64,000 nt of DNA from Clostridium sp. C8-1-8 (GCF_009928445.1 NZ_JAABNO010000003.1:124001-188000); one strand, 5' to 3'; shown: positions 9,439 through 17,617, numbered from the stretch's first letter. Numbers and translations: made by a program. The notes: generated from the letters alone by a model not told the origin.

Positions 9439-10179
9439 CTACTTAATCTCTCTCTTACTAACAACAATTATAGAAACTAATACGAATCCAATAGCCCATA
9501 GTAAATTAATATATATTGACTTAATGTTAAAGTCACCTTGATTTAATAAAACTAAATTATAAAAAGGTGTAATCATATATCCCCATAACTTTTCTTTTAA
9601 GGCTGGCTGTCTCTCAATAAGCATTGTCACACCTGCTGTATAGAAGTTGATCATTGCTATAAATACTATATAAAATAGCACAGACTTACTGTCACTAAAA
9701 CTAAATGCTGCTATCAAAAGCATAAGGCTTCCCATTGTAACAGTAGTAATCACATAAGTTATTAATAACTGCCAGTGAGCATATGCTATAAATCCATTTA
9801 TCCCAATTCTTGAATATAAAAACAAGGATGCTAATACATTATTTATTTCAGCTACTACATAAAACACTATTCCAAGCATAAATAGAGATATTGCTTTAGA
9901 AAACATGATTTCTACTCTGTTAAATATTCCTGTAAAAACTGTCTTCGTAGTATTAAACCTAATATCATCTCTTAAAAGTGAAACAGTCATATATAAAATT
10001 ATTAAAAAAAACACTCTTCCAAATTCGAAGCTATAGCCAGAAAGATCATATTTAGGAGGATGAACTACAAGAACCCAAAGCATAGAATAGGCAAAGGCTG
10101 CAAATAATCCTATAATGAATTCCTTTGACTTGCAAATATTTTTAGTATTTAATAAAGATATCTTAAGCATCCTTTCCAT
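9439..10179 (-). CDS. ABC-2 type permease-like membrane protein
   Basis: About 246 residues with six hydrophobic segments, paralogous to the next gene (shared TVFTGIFNRVEI / VIFTGVFTRNEV stretch). ATG 10179 is chosen over GTG 10188 because AGAGG lies 8 bases before it and the ATPase stop codon (10183-10181) falls just in front, giving tight coupling. It works with the ATPase at 10181-11083, likely as an exporter under control of the flanking two-component system. Confidence 0.8.
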   Translation of the reverse strand: MERMLKISLLNTKNICKSKEFIIGLFAAFAYSMLWVLVVHPPKYDLSGYSFEFGRVFFLIILYMTVSLLRDDIRFNTTKTVFTGIFNRVEIMFSKAISLFMLGIVFYVVAEINNVLASLFLYSRIGINGFIAYAHWQLLITYVITTVTMGSLMLLIAAFSFSDSKSVLFYIVFIAMINFYTAGVTMLIERQPALKEKLWGYMITPFYNLVLLNQGDFNIKSIYINLLWAIGFVLVSIIVVSKREIK

Positions 10180-10180
10180 A

Positions 10181-11083
10181 TTACTCACCTCTCATTGTAT
10201 CTAAATATCTTTGTTCTAGGCTTTCTCTCACTTCATTTACGCTTCTAAGTGGTATATCAGCTTTACTTATTTTTAGAACTAAGTCTTCGATACTAGCTTT
10301 GTCCAATTCAACTTGAAGCTCACTATCTGATATTGCTAAATAGCTCATATTTATTTCTTTAAAGAAATTTTCCAACTTATCTATTTTGCTAGTTGTAAAA
10401 GCTACCTTGGCTCTCATGCTGTCTTCATTATTCATGCTTTCAAGCCTAATTATCCTTCCATTTTGAATAAAAGCAACCTTGTCACACATAAGCTCTATTT
10501 CTGAAAGTATATGACTAGATATAAGAACTGCGGTATTTTTTTCCTTTGCAATTTGCTTTATAAACCTTCTAAACTCAGGAACTATTGCTGGATCTAAGCC
10601 GTTAGTAGGCTCATCCAATATCAGCACTGGTGGGTAGGACAACACTGCTTGTGCAACTCCAAGTCTCTGTTTCATACCTAAAGAGTATTGCTTTACTTTT
10701 TTATGAATATAACTGTCAATACCTATATTTCTAACTATCTCATCTATGTCCTTCTTATCCCTCATACCAGATATTTCAGCAAAGAATAGTAGGTTTTCAT
10801 AACCTGTCAAGTTAGGATAAAAGCCAGGAGTTTCAATAACACATCCTACCTTCTTACTATTGCTTGCCTTAGAATTTTTTATATTTTCATCTTTTATGAA
10901 CACTTCTCCATCATATTTTCTTATAAGCCCAGTAATGATTTTCATAAGTGTAGTTTTTCCAGCTCCATTAGGTCCTACAAGCCCTAATATCTCACCTGGC
11001 TCTAAAGATAGATTTACATTCTCCAAAACCTTTTGCTTTCCATAACATTTACTTACTTTTTCCACTTTTAAAATTTCATTCAT
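10181..11083 (-). CDS. ABC transporter ATP-binding protein (BcrA-like)
   Basis: The ATPase of about 300 residues has Walker A GPNGAGKTT, Q-loop VIETPGFYPNLTG, signature YSLGMKQRLGVAQAV, Walker B VLILDEPTNGLD and H-loop ISSHIL. The frame extends to TTG 11098, but that codon is part of the ribosome site GGAGG; ATG 11083 at normal spacing is the real start. It is the first gene of the exporter cassette, separated from the regulator gene by a terminator and a 113-base region that should hold the cassette promoter. Together with the kinase at 6113 and regulator at 11339 it looks like a peptide-antibiotic sensing and resistance module. Confidence 0.9.
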   Translation of the reverse strand: MNEILKVEKVSKCYGKQKVLENVNLSLEPGEILGLVGPNGAGKTTLMKIITGLIRKYDGEVFIKDENIKNSKASNSKKVGCVIETPGFYPNLTGYENLLFFAEISGMRDKKDIDEIVRNIGIDSYIHKKVKQYSLGMKQRLGVAQAVLSYPPVLILDEPTNGLDPAIVPEFRRFIKQIAKEKNTAVLISSHILSEIELMCDKVAFIQNGRIIRLESMNNEDSMRAKVAFTTSKIDKLENFFKEINMSYLAISDSELQVELDKASIEDLVLKISKADIPLRSVNEVRESLEQRYLDTMRGE

Positions 11084-11113
11084 TATTGATTCCTCCAAGT
11101 TTTTATTAATGAT

Positions 11114-11201
11114 GTACCACTTCTATCGAAAATCTATTTTTAAAACTCCTATGTTTTCTGAGAGGAGAATTTGAAAATATAAGTTTATTACAAAGTGGTA
11201 C
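11114..11201. repeat. Dispersed palindromic repeat, family 2, copy 1
   Basis: An 88-base element bounded by perfect 9-bp inverted ends GTACCACTT and AAGTGGTAC, with an internal CTCCT...AGGAG pair. It aligns closely with 47657-47740 (18-base identity GAGAATTTGAAAATATAA) and less well with 52301-52388 and 61404-61480. It sits in the leader or promoter region of the ABC cassette, so it could also be read as an operator or RNA hairpin there. Confidence 0.6.
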
Positions 11202-11313
11202 TTATAGGTCCATTTCTGCTTTTTTTATTTAGATCAGATTTATAAACCTCTTTATAAGCGGTAAACTCTTAATAGATCTTATGATATTATTGTAAAAAGC
11301 AAAATATAAAAAA

Positions 11314-11357
11314 ACTTAAAGGAATCCTTAAGAAAATCTTAAGTTACTCCTTTAAGT
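11314..11357 (-). terminator. Terminator overlapping the end of the regulator gene
   Basis: Perfect 10-bp arms (ACTTAAAGGA at 11314-11323, TCCTTTAAGT at 11348-11357) with an inner CTTAAG pair and a 7-T run on the minus strand. The upper arm lies inside the coding end of the regulator gene (stop at 11341-11339), so the regulator is insulated from the ABC genes. Confidence 0.88.
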
Positions 11358-12040
11358 TTATATCCCATTCCCCATATTGTCTCAATATATTCCTCACTTG
11401 GATTGGCCTTCTGTAATTTATTTCTTAAATTACTCATATGTACATTTATAGTGTTATCATCACATAAATACTCATCTTCCCAAACACTTTCAAAGATATT
11501 AGCTTTACTAAACACCTTCTTAGGATGAGTTAAAAGCAATTCTAATATATTAAACTCTCTGGCAGTCAGTATAATATTCTTACCATTAACCTCTACCTCT
11601 TTTGTGTCTCTATCTAAAAATATATCCTTAAACACAAGCCTATCATTAGATTCTTCACTGGCACTAAAACTAATATATCGTCTAAGGTTTGCCTCAACTC
11701 TTACCGACAGTTCCTCTACATCAAAAGGTTTAGTGATGTAATCATCCGCTCCAAGTTTAAATAACTTAAGCTTAGATTCCTTGTCTATCTTAGCTGAAAC
11801 TATAATTATAGGCATGGTCTCATTTTTTCTTATTTTTTTTATCAGCTCTTCTCCACTTAGTCCAGGTAGCATCAGATCTAGTATAATCATATGAAACTTT
11901 TCTCTATCAATATATAGCAAAGCCTCTGTGCCAGAATAAGCTTGTACCACAGTATAATCGTTTTTCCTCATTACTTTTGAAATAAGATTATTTATACTGT
12001 TATCATCTTCTACTATTAAAATTTTTATATCTTTTTTCAT
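11339..12040 (-). CDS. OmpR/PhoB-type response regulator
   Basis: The 233-residue protein has a receiver with D55 in MIILDLMLPG and K104 in YITKPF, then a winged helix (LTAREFNILELLL, DNTINVHMSNLRNKL, IWGMGYKL). It is followed by its own terminator and then by the ABC genes and a kinase on the same strand. It is inferred to activate that cassette on phosphorylation by the kinase at 6113-7015. Start ATG follows AAGGAG. Confidence 0.92.
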   Translation of the reverse strand: MKKDIKILIVEDDNSINNLISKVMRKNDYTVVQAYSGTEALLYIDREKFHMIILDLMLPGLSGEELIKKIRKNETMPIIIVSAKIDKESKLKLFKLGADDYITKPFDVEELSVRVEANLRRYISFSASEESNDRLVFKDIFLDRDTKEVEVNGKNIILTAREFNILELLLTHPKKVFSKANIFESVWEDEYLCDDNTINVHMSNLRNKLQKANPSEEYIETIWGMGYKLKGVT

Positions 12041-12199
12041 CTTTACTCCTTAATTTTTTAGTTTCAAAAATGTAGCTGTAGAGCTATTGTTTTATTATAT
12101 ATCGCACTATAATTATACTATAAATATAAAAACTGGTATAGTTTTACTTAAATTGTATTCTGAAGTAATAAGAAATCTATTTTTATTAAAGGGGTATTT

Positions 12200-12334
12200 A
12201 TGCATAAAGATCTAGAAATTACATTCAATAAAGCAGTAAACATATTAAAAGAAAATACTGGTTGTAAAGTAGGCTGGCATTTTAGCTCAGTAGGAAGAGG
12301 AACTTCAGATGTTTATATAGTAAAAAGCAACTAA
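12200..12334 (+). CDS. Small protein of unknown function, 44 residues
   Basis: ATG 12200 is preceded by AAAGGGG at 6-7 bases, and the stop lies in the 5' arm of a strong terminator, so the unit looks like a complete small gene. The peptide is soluble, begins MHKDLEITFNKAVNILKEN and contains the Gly/Ser-rich TGCKVGWHFSSVGRGTSDVY. It is the only plus-strand gene between 2.8 and 21 kb. No family is recognised. Confidence 0.6.
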   Translation: MHKDLEITFNKAVNILKENTGCKVGWHFSSVGRGTSDVYIVKSN

Positions 12335-12353
12335 ACATAATTTAGTTGCTTTT
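12325..12353 (+). terminator. Terminator of the small 44-residue gene
   Basis: Arms AAGCAACTAAA and TTTAGTTGCTT (11 bp, 5-base loop) followed by T-rich sequence; the first arm includes the stop codon. Confidence 0.85.
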
Positions 12354-12388
12354 ATTAATATCTAAATAGTCTATATTAAAAACTATTT

Positions 12389-12571
12389 TTATCTTCTTTT
12401 CTTGTTAGCAGAATAGATTATTCTCGCTATAATAACAACACCTATTGCTCCAAATTGACCATTAAGCAATGCCTGAAGAACGCCCACAGCTATTACAAAA
12501 ATAATAAGATGATAGAATAATCTCTTACTAAATGGAACTAAGTCCAGGACTGTAAACTTTAACTCTTTTAT
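12389..12571 (-). other. Out-of-frame membrane extension of the J-domain gene (-1 frame)
   Basis: Immediately after the J-domain stop, the -1 frame stays open for 60 codons: a basic KELKFTVLDLVPFSKRL segment, a hydrophobic stretch (FYHLIIFVIAVGVLQALL, then GAIGVVIIARIIY) and a basic end NKKRR, then TAA at 12391-12389. It has no usable start codon (first codon ATA). The overlap is on an A8 tract reading A AAA AAA in the zero frame. It could be a true -1 frameshift product, an indel in the homopolymer that has truncated the gene, or an assembly error. Confidence 0.6.
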
Positions 12572-13800
12572 TTTTTTTCTTCTCCAAGAAGCTTATATAT
12601 CTTCTTTAATTCTCTTTTAAGTAATATACTTGGAGGTTTTCTATGTATAGATATCCTCATTAGCTCTGCTGTTTTAACAAGATACTTTCTTGACGTAGTA
12701 TTTAAAGGTTTATGTTCTGATATCATCCTAAACATCTGTCCAGCTTTAATAAGCTTGCCTCTATACAAATTACATTTTCCTGTTAGTAACTTTACTTCTA
12801 TAGTTGTTTTAAAATAATCCTCTATGTAACTACAAATCTTTAAAGCTTCCTTATATCTTTTGTTATCAAACATAGTTTCTGCTTGAAAGTAATGTATTTC
12901 TATATCCTTTGGAGATAGTTTAACTGCTTCGTTAAATTTGAGTTTAGCTGTAAAGTTCCTTTTATTTTTTATATAACATTCGCCTTCAAGTGTCTTTAAA
13001 TATGGATCTTTATCATAAATTGCCTTCGCATTATTAATGCTCATCTCTGCTTCTTCTAAATGTCCTCTTAGCAAGAAATTAAAAGCTCTCTCACGTAATT
13101 CAAGATATTTCTCCAAATCAAATTCTTGAACGTTTCTAAAATATCTATAACCTAGTACTCTTTCATTTCCCAATTGCCTGTGGAGATACTTTACGAAGTC
13201 TTTTGGATAATAATAAGAAATATATTCTTCCTTCTCATTCCAATTAAAAATGTCGTTAAGAAGCTTCCATATATCTCTAGGCAAGTAACGATGATTAAAC
13301 AAAAACTCTATCATATTTCTGCTTAACTGCTCTTTATAGTTTAGCTGCCACATAATATCATGGTTCAAAAGCTCTTGCCAACTCTTAATATCAATACGTT
13401 TATAAAAGTCATTGTACAAACTCTCTACATCTTCAAAAAATTCATCTATAAGCTCATAATAATCTATAGGTTCCTCAACATAATCATCTACGATACGAAT
13501 ATGTGGAATATTATAATTATTAACTTCCTCTTTGAAGGTTTCAGCTTCGTTAATATCTATTTGATTAAATATTTTTTGCTTAGGAACTCCACTATCTTCT
13601 GAAAGAATTTTTGTATTTTCAATAATGCTAGATTTATTGTTTTTTGCATACTTTAACGCATTATCATAAGCTTCTCTGAGTCTCTGGAAGCCTTCTGGAT
13701 CATCCTCTGGGTGGTATACCTTCAATTTCTTGGCATAGGCTTTCTTTATAACTGAAAGTTCCTCAGTTGGCTCAATCTCTAGAACTTCCCAACTACTCAT
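12568..13800 (-). CDS. J-domain (DnaJ-like) co-chaperone with TPR-like repeats
   Basis: The 410-residue protein begins with a J-domain (about 1-55): SSWEVLEIEPTEELSVIKKAYAKKL, then HPEDDPEGFQRLREAYDNAL. Its loop reads HPE (27-29 in KVYHPEDDP) instead of the classic HPD. The C-terminal half is helical with TPR-like repeats (LEGECYIKNKRNFTAKLKFNEA, then YFQAETMFDNKRYKEALKIC). The start overlaps the Hsp70 stop as TAATG, so the pair is translationally coupled. The gene ends at an A8 slippery run, and a -1 shift would add a membrane segment (12389-12571). Confidence 0.88.
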   Translation of the reverse strand: MSSWEVLEIEPTEELSVIKKAYAKKLKVYHPEDDPEGFQRLREAYDNALKYAKNNKSSIIENTKILSEDSGVPKQKIFNQIDINEAETFKEEVNNYNIPHIRIVDDYVEEPIDYYELIDEFFEDVESLYNDFYKRIDIKSWQELLNHDIMWQLNYKEQLSRNMIEFLFNHRYLPRDIWKLLNDIFNWNEKEEYISYYYPKDFVKYLHRQLGNERVLGYRYFRNVQEFDLEKYLELRERAFNFLLRGHLEEAEMSINNAKAIYDKDPYLKTLEGECYIKNKRNFTAKLKFNEAVKLSPKDIEIHYFQAETMFDNKRYKEALKICSYIEDYFKTTIEVKLLTGKCNLYRGKLIKAGQMFRMISEHKPLNTTSRKYLVKTAELMRISIHRKPPSILLKRELKKIYKLLGEEKK

Positions 13801-15500
13801 TAATAATCAGTCCACCCCTCAAGTTGTTCTAATTGCTCCTGTAACTCTTTAGCGGCGATTTTTATCTCTCTATCATTTTGGCGTGCAAGAATGCTTTCAA
13901 ACTTTTCAAGTAAAAGTCCTATATATTCACGTCTTTCTCCTAAAGCTTCCTGATACAAACGCTCTCCCTTTGCAAGTAGAAGTTTATTTTCCATCTTGTC
14001 TCTAGGATGAATCTTTATATCCTTAAGTTCATTTAACCTCTTTTCAATTTCTTCTTTAGTCATACTTCCTTGATTCTTTTCAATTACGACTCTATTTTTC
14101 TCTCCAGTACTTACTAATGTAACCTCCACCTCTAGTATCCCATTTATATCATAAGTATAACGAATATCTAGCTGTTCCTTACCTGCTGGTCCTGGTGGAA
14201 CATTAATATTAAGTTCACCTAACCTTATATTTTCTTCAACCTTACGGTTTTCTCCTTGATATATAGCCAAATTTACTGTAGTCTGGTTGTCACTTATTGT
14301 AGATAGTCGCTCAACTCTACTTACAGGAATAGGTGTATTCCTTTCTATTATTGGGAGAAAATAGCCTGACTCATAATGTCCCTTATCAACCCTCTTGGCT
14401 ATTTCCACTCCTAAAGTATAAGGACATACATCTGTAAGTATTACCTCACTGAGCATTTCATTTCTTTCTTTTAACGCTACTTGTATGGCAGCACCAAGGG
14501 CAACTGCTTCATCTGGATTTATGTTGGAATAAGGTAGTTTTCCAAACATTCTGCTTACTACTGATTTTACAAGGGGCATTCTTGTAGCACCACCAATTAG
14601 AATTACTGCATCTAAGTCACTTGGCTTTAGAGAGGCATCTCTTAATGCACGTTCTATTGGATGACGTAATCTCAAAATAAGTTGGCTAGACAATTTTTCA
14701 AAGTCATTTTTATCTAAAGTCTTCTCTAAAACTCTGCCGTTATAGTTAAAAGTCATCTTTCCAGTACCATTTTCCCCTATAGAACGCTTACACAGCTCTC
14801 CTTGTTTATAAATTGCAGAAGCTTCCTTAGAAGTTAAAGCTTTTATATCAATTCCTTCACTTTCTAAGAAATAAGCTACAAATATATTGGTAAAGTCTTC
14901 TCCTCCAAGGAAATTATCTCCGGCAATAGACCTTACCTCCATGACGCCTTCAAATAGCTCAAGAATAGATACATCAAAAGTTCCCCCTCCTAAATCAAAA
15001 ACCATAAACTGAGTTTCAGTTTCCTCTTGATGAAGTCCATATGCTATAGCTGCTGCTGTAGGCTCACTTATTAATCTCTCAACCTTTAAGCCGGCGATCT
15101 CAGCTGCACGCTTTGTAGCTTTTCTCTGAGTATCATTAAAATAAGCTGGAACACTGATTACAGCCTCTTCTACTTCTTGTCCAAAAAACGCTTCAGCATC
15201 TGCTTTTAAAGCCTTAAGTACAAAAGATGATAGTTCTTCTGGAGTAAAAGAATATTTCCCTATCTTATATAATTTTTCTGTTCCCATATATCTTTTAAAA
15301 ACTGAAGCTGTCAAATTAGGATGAGTAATGAGACGCTCTTTTGCAACTTCTCCTACTATTATCTCTCCATTGTCATCTACACTAACCACTGATGGTGTTA
15401 AATTAGATCCATGAATGTTTGGTATTATCTTTGGCCCCTCTTCAGTCCAATAAGCCACAAGGCTATTAGTCGTACCTAAATCTATACCTATAGTTGGCAT
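13800..15500 (-). CDS. Hsp70-family chaperone (DnaK/HscC-like)
   Basis: The 566-residue protein is shorter than DnaK (about 610-640). The ATPase domain has phosphate loop 1 [15 protein letters not shown], phosphate loop 2 [24 protein letters not shown] and the adenosine motif [11 protein letters not shown]. The substrate domain follows (NTPIPVSR, then [32 protein letters not shown]), with a truncated lid ending [10 protein letters not shown]. It lacks the acidic EEVD-like tail. The layout matches the specialised HscC class, which works with its own J-protein; here that partner is the overlapping gene 12568-13800. Start follows GGGAGG. Confidence 0.93.
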   Translation of the reverse strand: MPTIGIDLGTTNSLVAYWTEEGPKIIPNIHGSNLTPSVVSVDDNGEIIVGEVAKERLITHPNLTASVFKRYMGTEKLYKIGKYSFTPEELSSFVLKALKADAEAFFGQEVEEAVISVPAYFNDTQRKATKRAAEIAGLKVERLISEPTAAAIAYGLHQEETETQFMVFDLGGGTFDVSILELFEGVMEVRSIAGDNFLGGEDFTNIFVAYFLESEGIDIKALTSKEASAIYKQGELCKRSIGENGTGKMTFNYNGRVLEKTLDKNDFEKLSSQLILRLRHPIERALRDASLKPSDLDAVILIGGATRMPLVKSVVSRMFGKLPYSNINPDEAVALGAAIQVALKERNEMLSEVILTDVCPYTLGVEIAKRVDKGHYESGYFLPIIERNTPIPVSRVERLSTISDNQTTVNLAIYQGENRKVEENIRLGELNINVPPGPAGKEQLDIRYTYDINGILEVEVTLVSTGEKNRVVIEKNQGSMTKEEIEKRLNELKDIKIHPRDKMENKLLLAKGERLYQEALGERREYIGLLLEKFESILARQNDREIKIAAKELQEQLEQLEGWTDY

Positions 15501-15771
15501 AAATTATCCTCCCTTCAAACTTTGATTAATAAAACCTTCTAAATATAATTATCTTTCTATCCTAAAAATCAAGCTATACAAACAAGTTATTTTTTGTTTA
15601 AACTTAAAAAGCTCTAGAATTACTACTTTCAGTAACTACCAAGCTAAAGTCAGTGAATAACACTAATAAATTTTACTACTATCCTAATTATATTTCAATT
15701 TTATATTGAAGTCTTTTGCAATTCAAAAGTTTTTACTTCTATTATATTACTTTATTATTTGTACATTAATT
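15501..15771. other. Intergenic region upstream of the Hsp70 gene
   Basis: AT-rich, presumably holding the promoter of the Hsp70/J operon. No CIRCE-type repeat (TTAGCACTC...GAGTGCTAA) is seen, so HrcA control is not supported. No ORF is convincing. Confidence 0.5.
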
Positions 15772-15806
15772 AAGAGTTGCTTCTATATTTTAAGAAAGCA
15801 ACTCTT
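15772..15806. terminator. Terminator after the CD3324-like gene
   Basis: Perfect 11-bp arms AAGAGTTGCTT and AAGCAACTCTT around a 13-base loop, just downstream of the stop at 15813. Confidence 0.85.
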
Positions 15807-15812
15807 TTACAC

Positions 15813-16079
15813 TTAACTTTTACTATATATAATCTTCTTAATACTATCTATAGAGAGAAAAAATTCTTCTGACAATTCAGATATGGTCTTACCTGCCTTA
15901 TACTTATTTCGTATTTCAACATTTCTTCCATTTATTTGTTGCCTAGCTCCTGATTTTTCTCCCCATCTCTTTCTATATATGTTGTCTGTAGGAATATATA
16001 TATACTCCCCTTGTACATACTTTTGAATTTCTTTTAATAGATTTTCTGGTAAAATCGTTTCAGCCTTTACATACCTCAT
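15813..16079 (-). CDS. CD3324 / Mor-like helix-turn-helix protein
   Basis: This is an 88-residue protein: ILPENLLKEIQKYVQGEYIYIP at 9-30, a basic KRWGEKSGARQQINGRN linker, then a C-terminal HTH (RNKYKAGKTISELSEEFFLSIDSIKKIIYSK). The pattern matches the clostridial CD3324 family, related to the Mor transcription activator of phage Mu, so it probably binds DNA. What it regulates is unknown. It is monocistronic: a terminator follows, and a long structured leader (16080-16285) with its own short ORF precedes it. Its ribosome site AAGGAG (16094-16089) can be paired by an upstream CTCCTT. Confidence 0.8.
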   Translation of the reverse strand: MRYVKAETILPENLLKEIQKYVQGEYIYIPTDNIYRKRWGEKSGARQQINGRNVEIRNKYKAGKTISELSEEFFLSIDSIKKIIYSKS

Positions 16080-16218
16080 AAAGCTCAGCTCCTTAGATTT
16101 ATATTAATATCAAGGAGGCAAAGCCTATACAAGTATGACTCTTAAGTGAAGGCGACCTAATATATTAACCTCTGTGCATTTTGTCGCCTTAAGCCATACT
16201 TACAGACTTTGCACAGAG
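16080..16218 (-). ncRNA. Structured 5' leader: pseudoknot plus SD-sequestering hairpin
   Basis: Read on the minus strand, perfect complementary segments are interleaved: helix C CTCTGTGCA (16218-16210) with TGCACAGAG (16178-16170); helix A AAGTATG (16201-16195) with CATACTT (16137-16131); helix B AAGGCGAC (16190-16183) with GTCGCCTT (16156-16149). The 3' strand of C lies in the loop of hairpin A/B, so C forms a pseudoknot. Downstream, CTCCTT (16117-16112) can pair with the ribosome site AAGGAG (16094-16089), and a competing small hairpin AGGC/GCCT (16126-16116) overlaps that anti-SD. This looks like a cis-acting regulator; it matches no riboswitch class I know by eye. Confidence 0.6.
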
Positions 16219-16257
16219 TACTCTCAGTTTCACACATTGTTCTAATTCAAATCTCAT
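16189..16257 (-). CDS. Candidate 22-residue leader peptide
   Basis: ATG 16257 follows AGGGGG with an 8-base gap. The ORF begins MRFELEQCVKLRV, ends in SVSMA, and stops at TAA 16191-16189. Its 3' half encodes the 5' strands of helices C and A of the leader structure, and its stop falls in helix B. A ribosome translating or stalling here would break the pseudoknot. This geometry is that of translational attenuators; no trigger is evident. Confidence 0.45.
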   Translation of the reverse strand: MRFELEQCVKLRVLCAKSVSMA

Positions 16258-16279
16258 ATTATCATCCCCCTATTGAAGC

Positions 16280-16308
16280 TTATAACATAAATAATACCAA
16301 AGATTCAA
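16280..16308 (-). promoter_or_regulatory. Possible promoter for the leader
   Basis: TTGAAT (16308-16303), a 17-base spacer and TTATAA (16285-16280). Initiation just downstream would place the leader-ORF ribosome site at the very 5' end of the RNA, so an alternative start further upstream is possible. Confidence 0.35.
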
Positions 16309-16373
16309 TTAACTATCAATAACCTCAACGTGATAAAAGTTTTATGTAATTCTACATATATGTTAACCTTATA

Positions 16374-17360
16374 TCACATAATTACTTCTTCAATAAAAAG
16401 AGTTAAATTATCCCCATCAAGCAAATTAATAAACTTATAGCTTCCATTAACTTCTGCCGCTAAAACTGGCCTAGTTGTAGATCCCTTATTCTGCATCACT
16501 ACAACTGCTTTAAGTCCATTATTTAACTTTACCTGCAGTCCATTAGGATAACAATAAACTGATTCTACAAAATCTTTATAGATTTGCTTATCAAATTTAC
16601 TTATTGCATCTGCAGTTATTTTTTCTATAGCTTCGTGTGGAAGCATTGCCTCCATTTCACTTATATCATTTATGTATTCATCGCATATTCCTAGGATCTT
16701 TGCAAACTCATGAACTTTTTCTCCTGATACCCCAAACAAGCCTGAACCATCTTCTCTTTCAAACATATAAAATACTGCCATGTAGGTGGTAGACATAAAA
16801 GCAGGATTTCTTTTTATTATTTCTTGAGCCTTCTTTACATGGTCCTTATCATTGGTAAAAAGTTTTCCTATTTCATGAAGCAATGCAGCTGTTCCTAGCT
16901 TTGCTAGCTTTTTTTCATCATATCTTTTTCTAATTCCAACCATTAAGGTTAAAACAGCTACATCTAAAGAATGTACCGCTAACTTTGCCAGGTCATCATT
17001 GGGAACCAAATTGCTTATCATAGCAGCATTTTCTGACAAGTTCATATTACTCATTATATCTTTAACCAGCTCAGTAACCTTTTTCTCATCTACATATTCC
17101 TTCTTCTTTACTTCTTCAAAAATCTGCTTCAAAACTTTTATTGCATTAAGTTTCACAGGAGCCTCAAGAACCTCCTGCAAATTAAAATCATCATTACCGT
17201 CCTCTATATAAATCGTTATAATCCCCATTTTCCTTAGTAATGCTATAGCACGGTCAGTTATTTTATTACCTCTATTAACAAACATTGTTCCGCTCTCTGT
17301 GTATATTGGATTCCCTAAAATTTGACCTATTAGCTTATCATTAGTTAATACCAACTTCAT
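16374..17360 (-). CDS. HD-domain protein with degenerate HD-GYP motifs
   Basis: The 328-residue protein has an N-terminal DUF3391-like segment (MKLVLTNDKLIGQILGNPIY, then GNKITDRAIALLRKMGI), then an HD region: HSLDVAVLTLMVG (first His at about 133), LLHEIGKLF in place of HDIGK, and MFEREDGSGLFGVSGEKVHEFAKILGICDEY in place of HHExxDGxGYPxxLxG...AxIxxVADxYD. The fold of a c-di-GMP phosphodiesterase is clear, but several metal and GYP residues are changed, so it may bind rather than cleave the nucleotide. Monocistronic; start follows GAGGTG. Confidence 0.8.
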   Translation of the reverse strand: MKLVLTNDKLIGQILGNPIYTESGTMFVNRGNKITDRAIALLRKMGIITIYIEDGNDDFNLQEVLEAPVKLNAIKVLKQIFEEVKKKEYVDEKKVTELVKDIMSNMNLSENAAMISNLVPNDDLAKLAVHSLDVAVLTLMVGIRKRYDEKKLAKLGTAALLHEIGKLFTNDKDHVKKAQEIIKRNPAFMSTTYMAVFYMFEREDGSGLFGVSGEKVHEFAKILGICDEYINDISEMEAMLPHEAIEKITADAISKFDKQIYKDFVESVYCYPNGLQVKLNNGLKAVVVMQNKGSTTRPVLAAEVNGSYKFINLLDGDNLTLFIEEVIM

Positions 17361-17594
17361 CTATATCACCTCAATAAATACTATTCCTACATATTAGCAT
17401 AACATATTGACGCATTATTTTTAATAACTTTTAAATTATTTTTATAGTATAATTTAATTTTTAATTGAAAACTCCAGTTTCAGCCAATAACTCCATAACT
17501 TTGTCTAAATAATATCATTATCGATAACATGAGTATATTGGTATAAAGTTAAAAATCCTCCCCTTAAAGCCTCACTTTCTTGAAAAATAGAAAA
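17361..17594. other. Intergenic region between the HD-domain gene and the amylase terminator
   Basis: AT-rich. Presumably contains the promoter of the HD-domain gene. No ORF or repeat seen. Confidence 0.4.
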
Positions 17595-17617
17595 AGGGCT
17601 CCTAAAAAGGAGTCCCC
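17595..17617 (-). terminator. Terminator of the alpha-amylase gene
   Basis: On the minus strand GGGACTCCT, TTTT loop, AGGAGCCC, then TTTTTC. It lies 110 bases after the amylase stop. Confidence 0.8.

Noticed and set aside
15501..15771. CIRCE operator for the Hsp70 gene
   Set aside because: No TTAGCACTC...GAGTGCTAA inverted repeat present.
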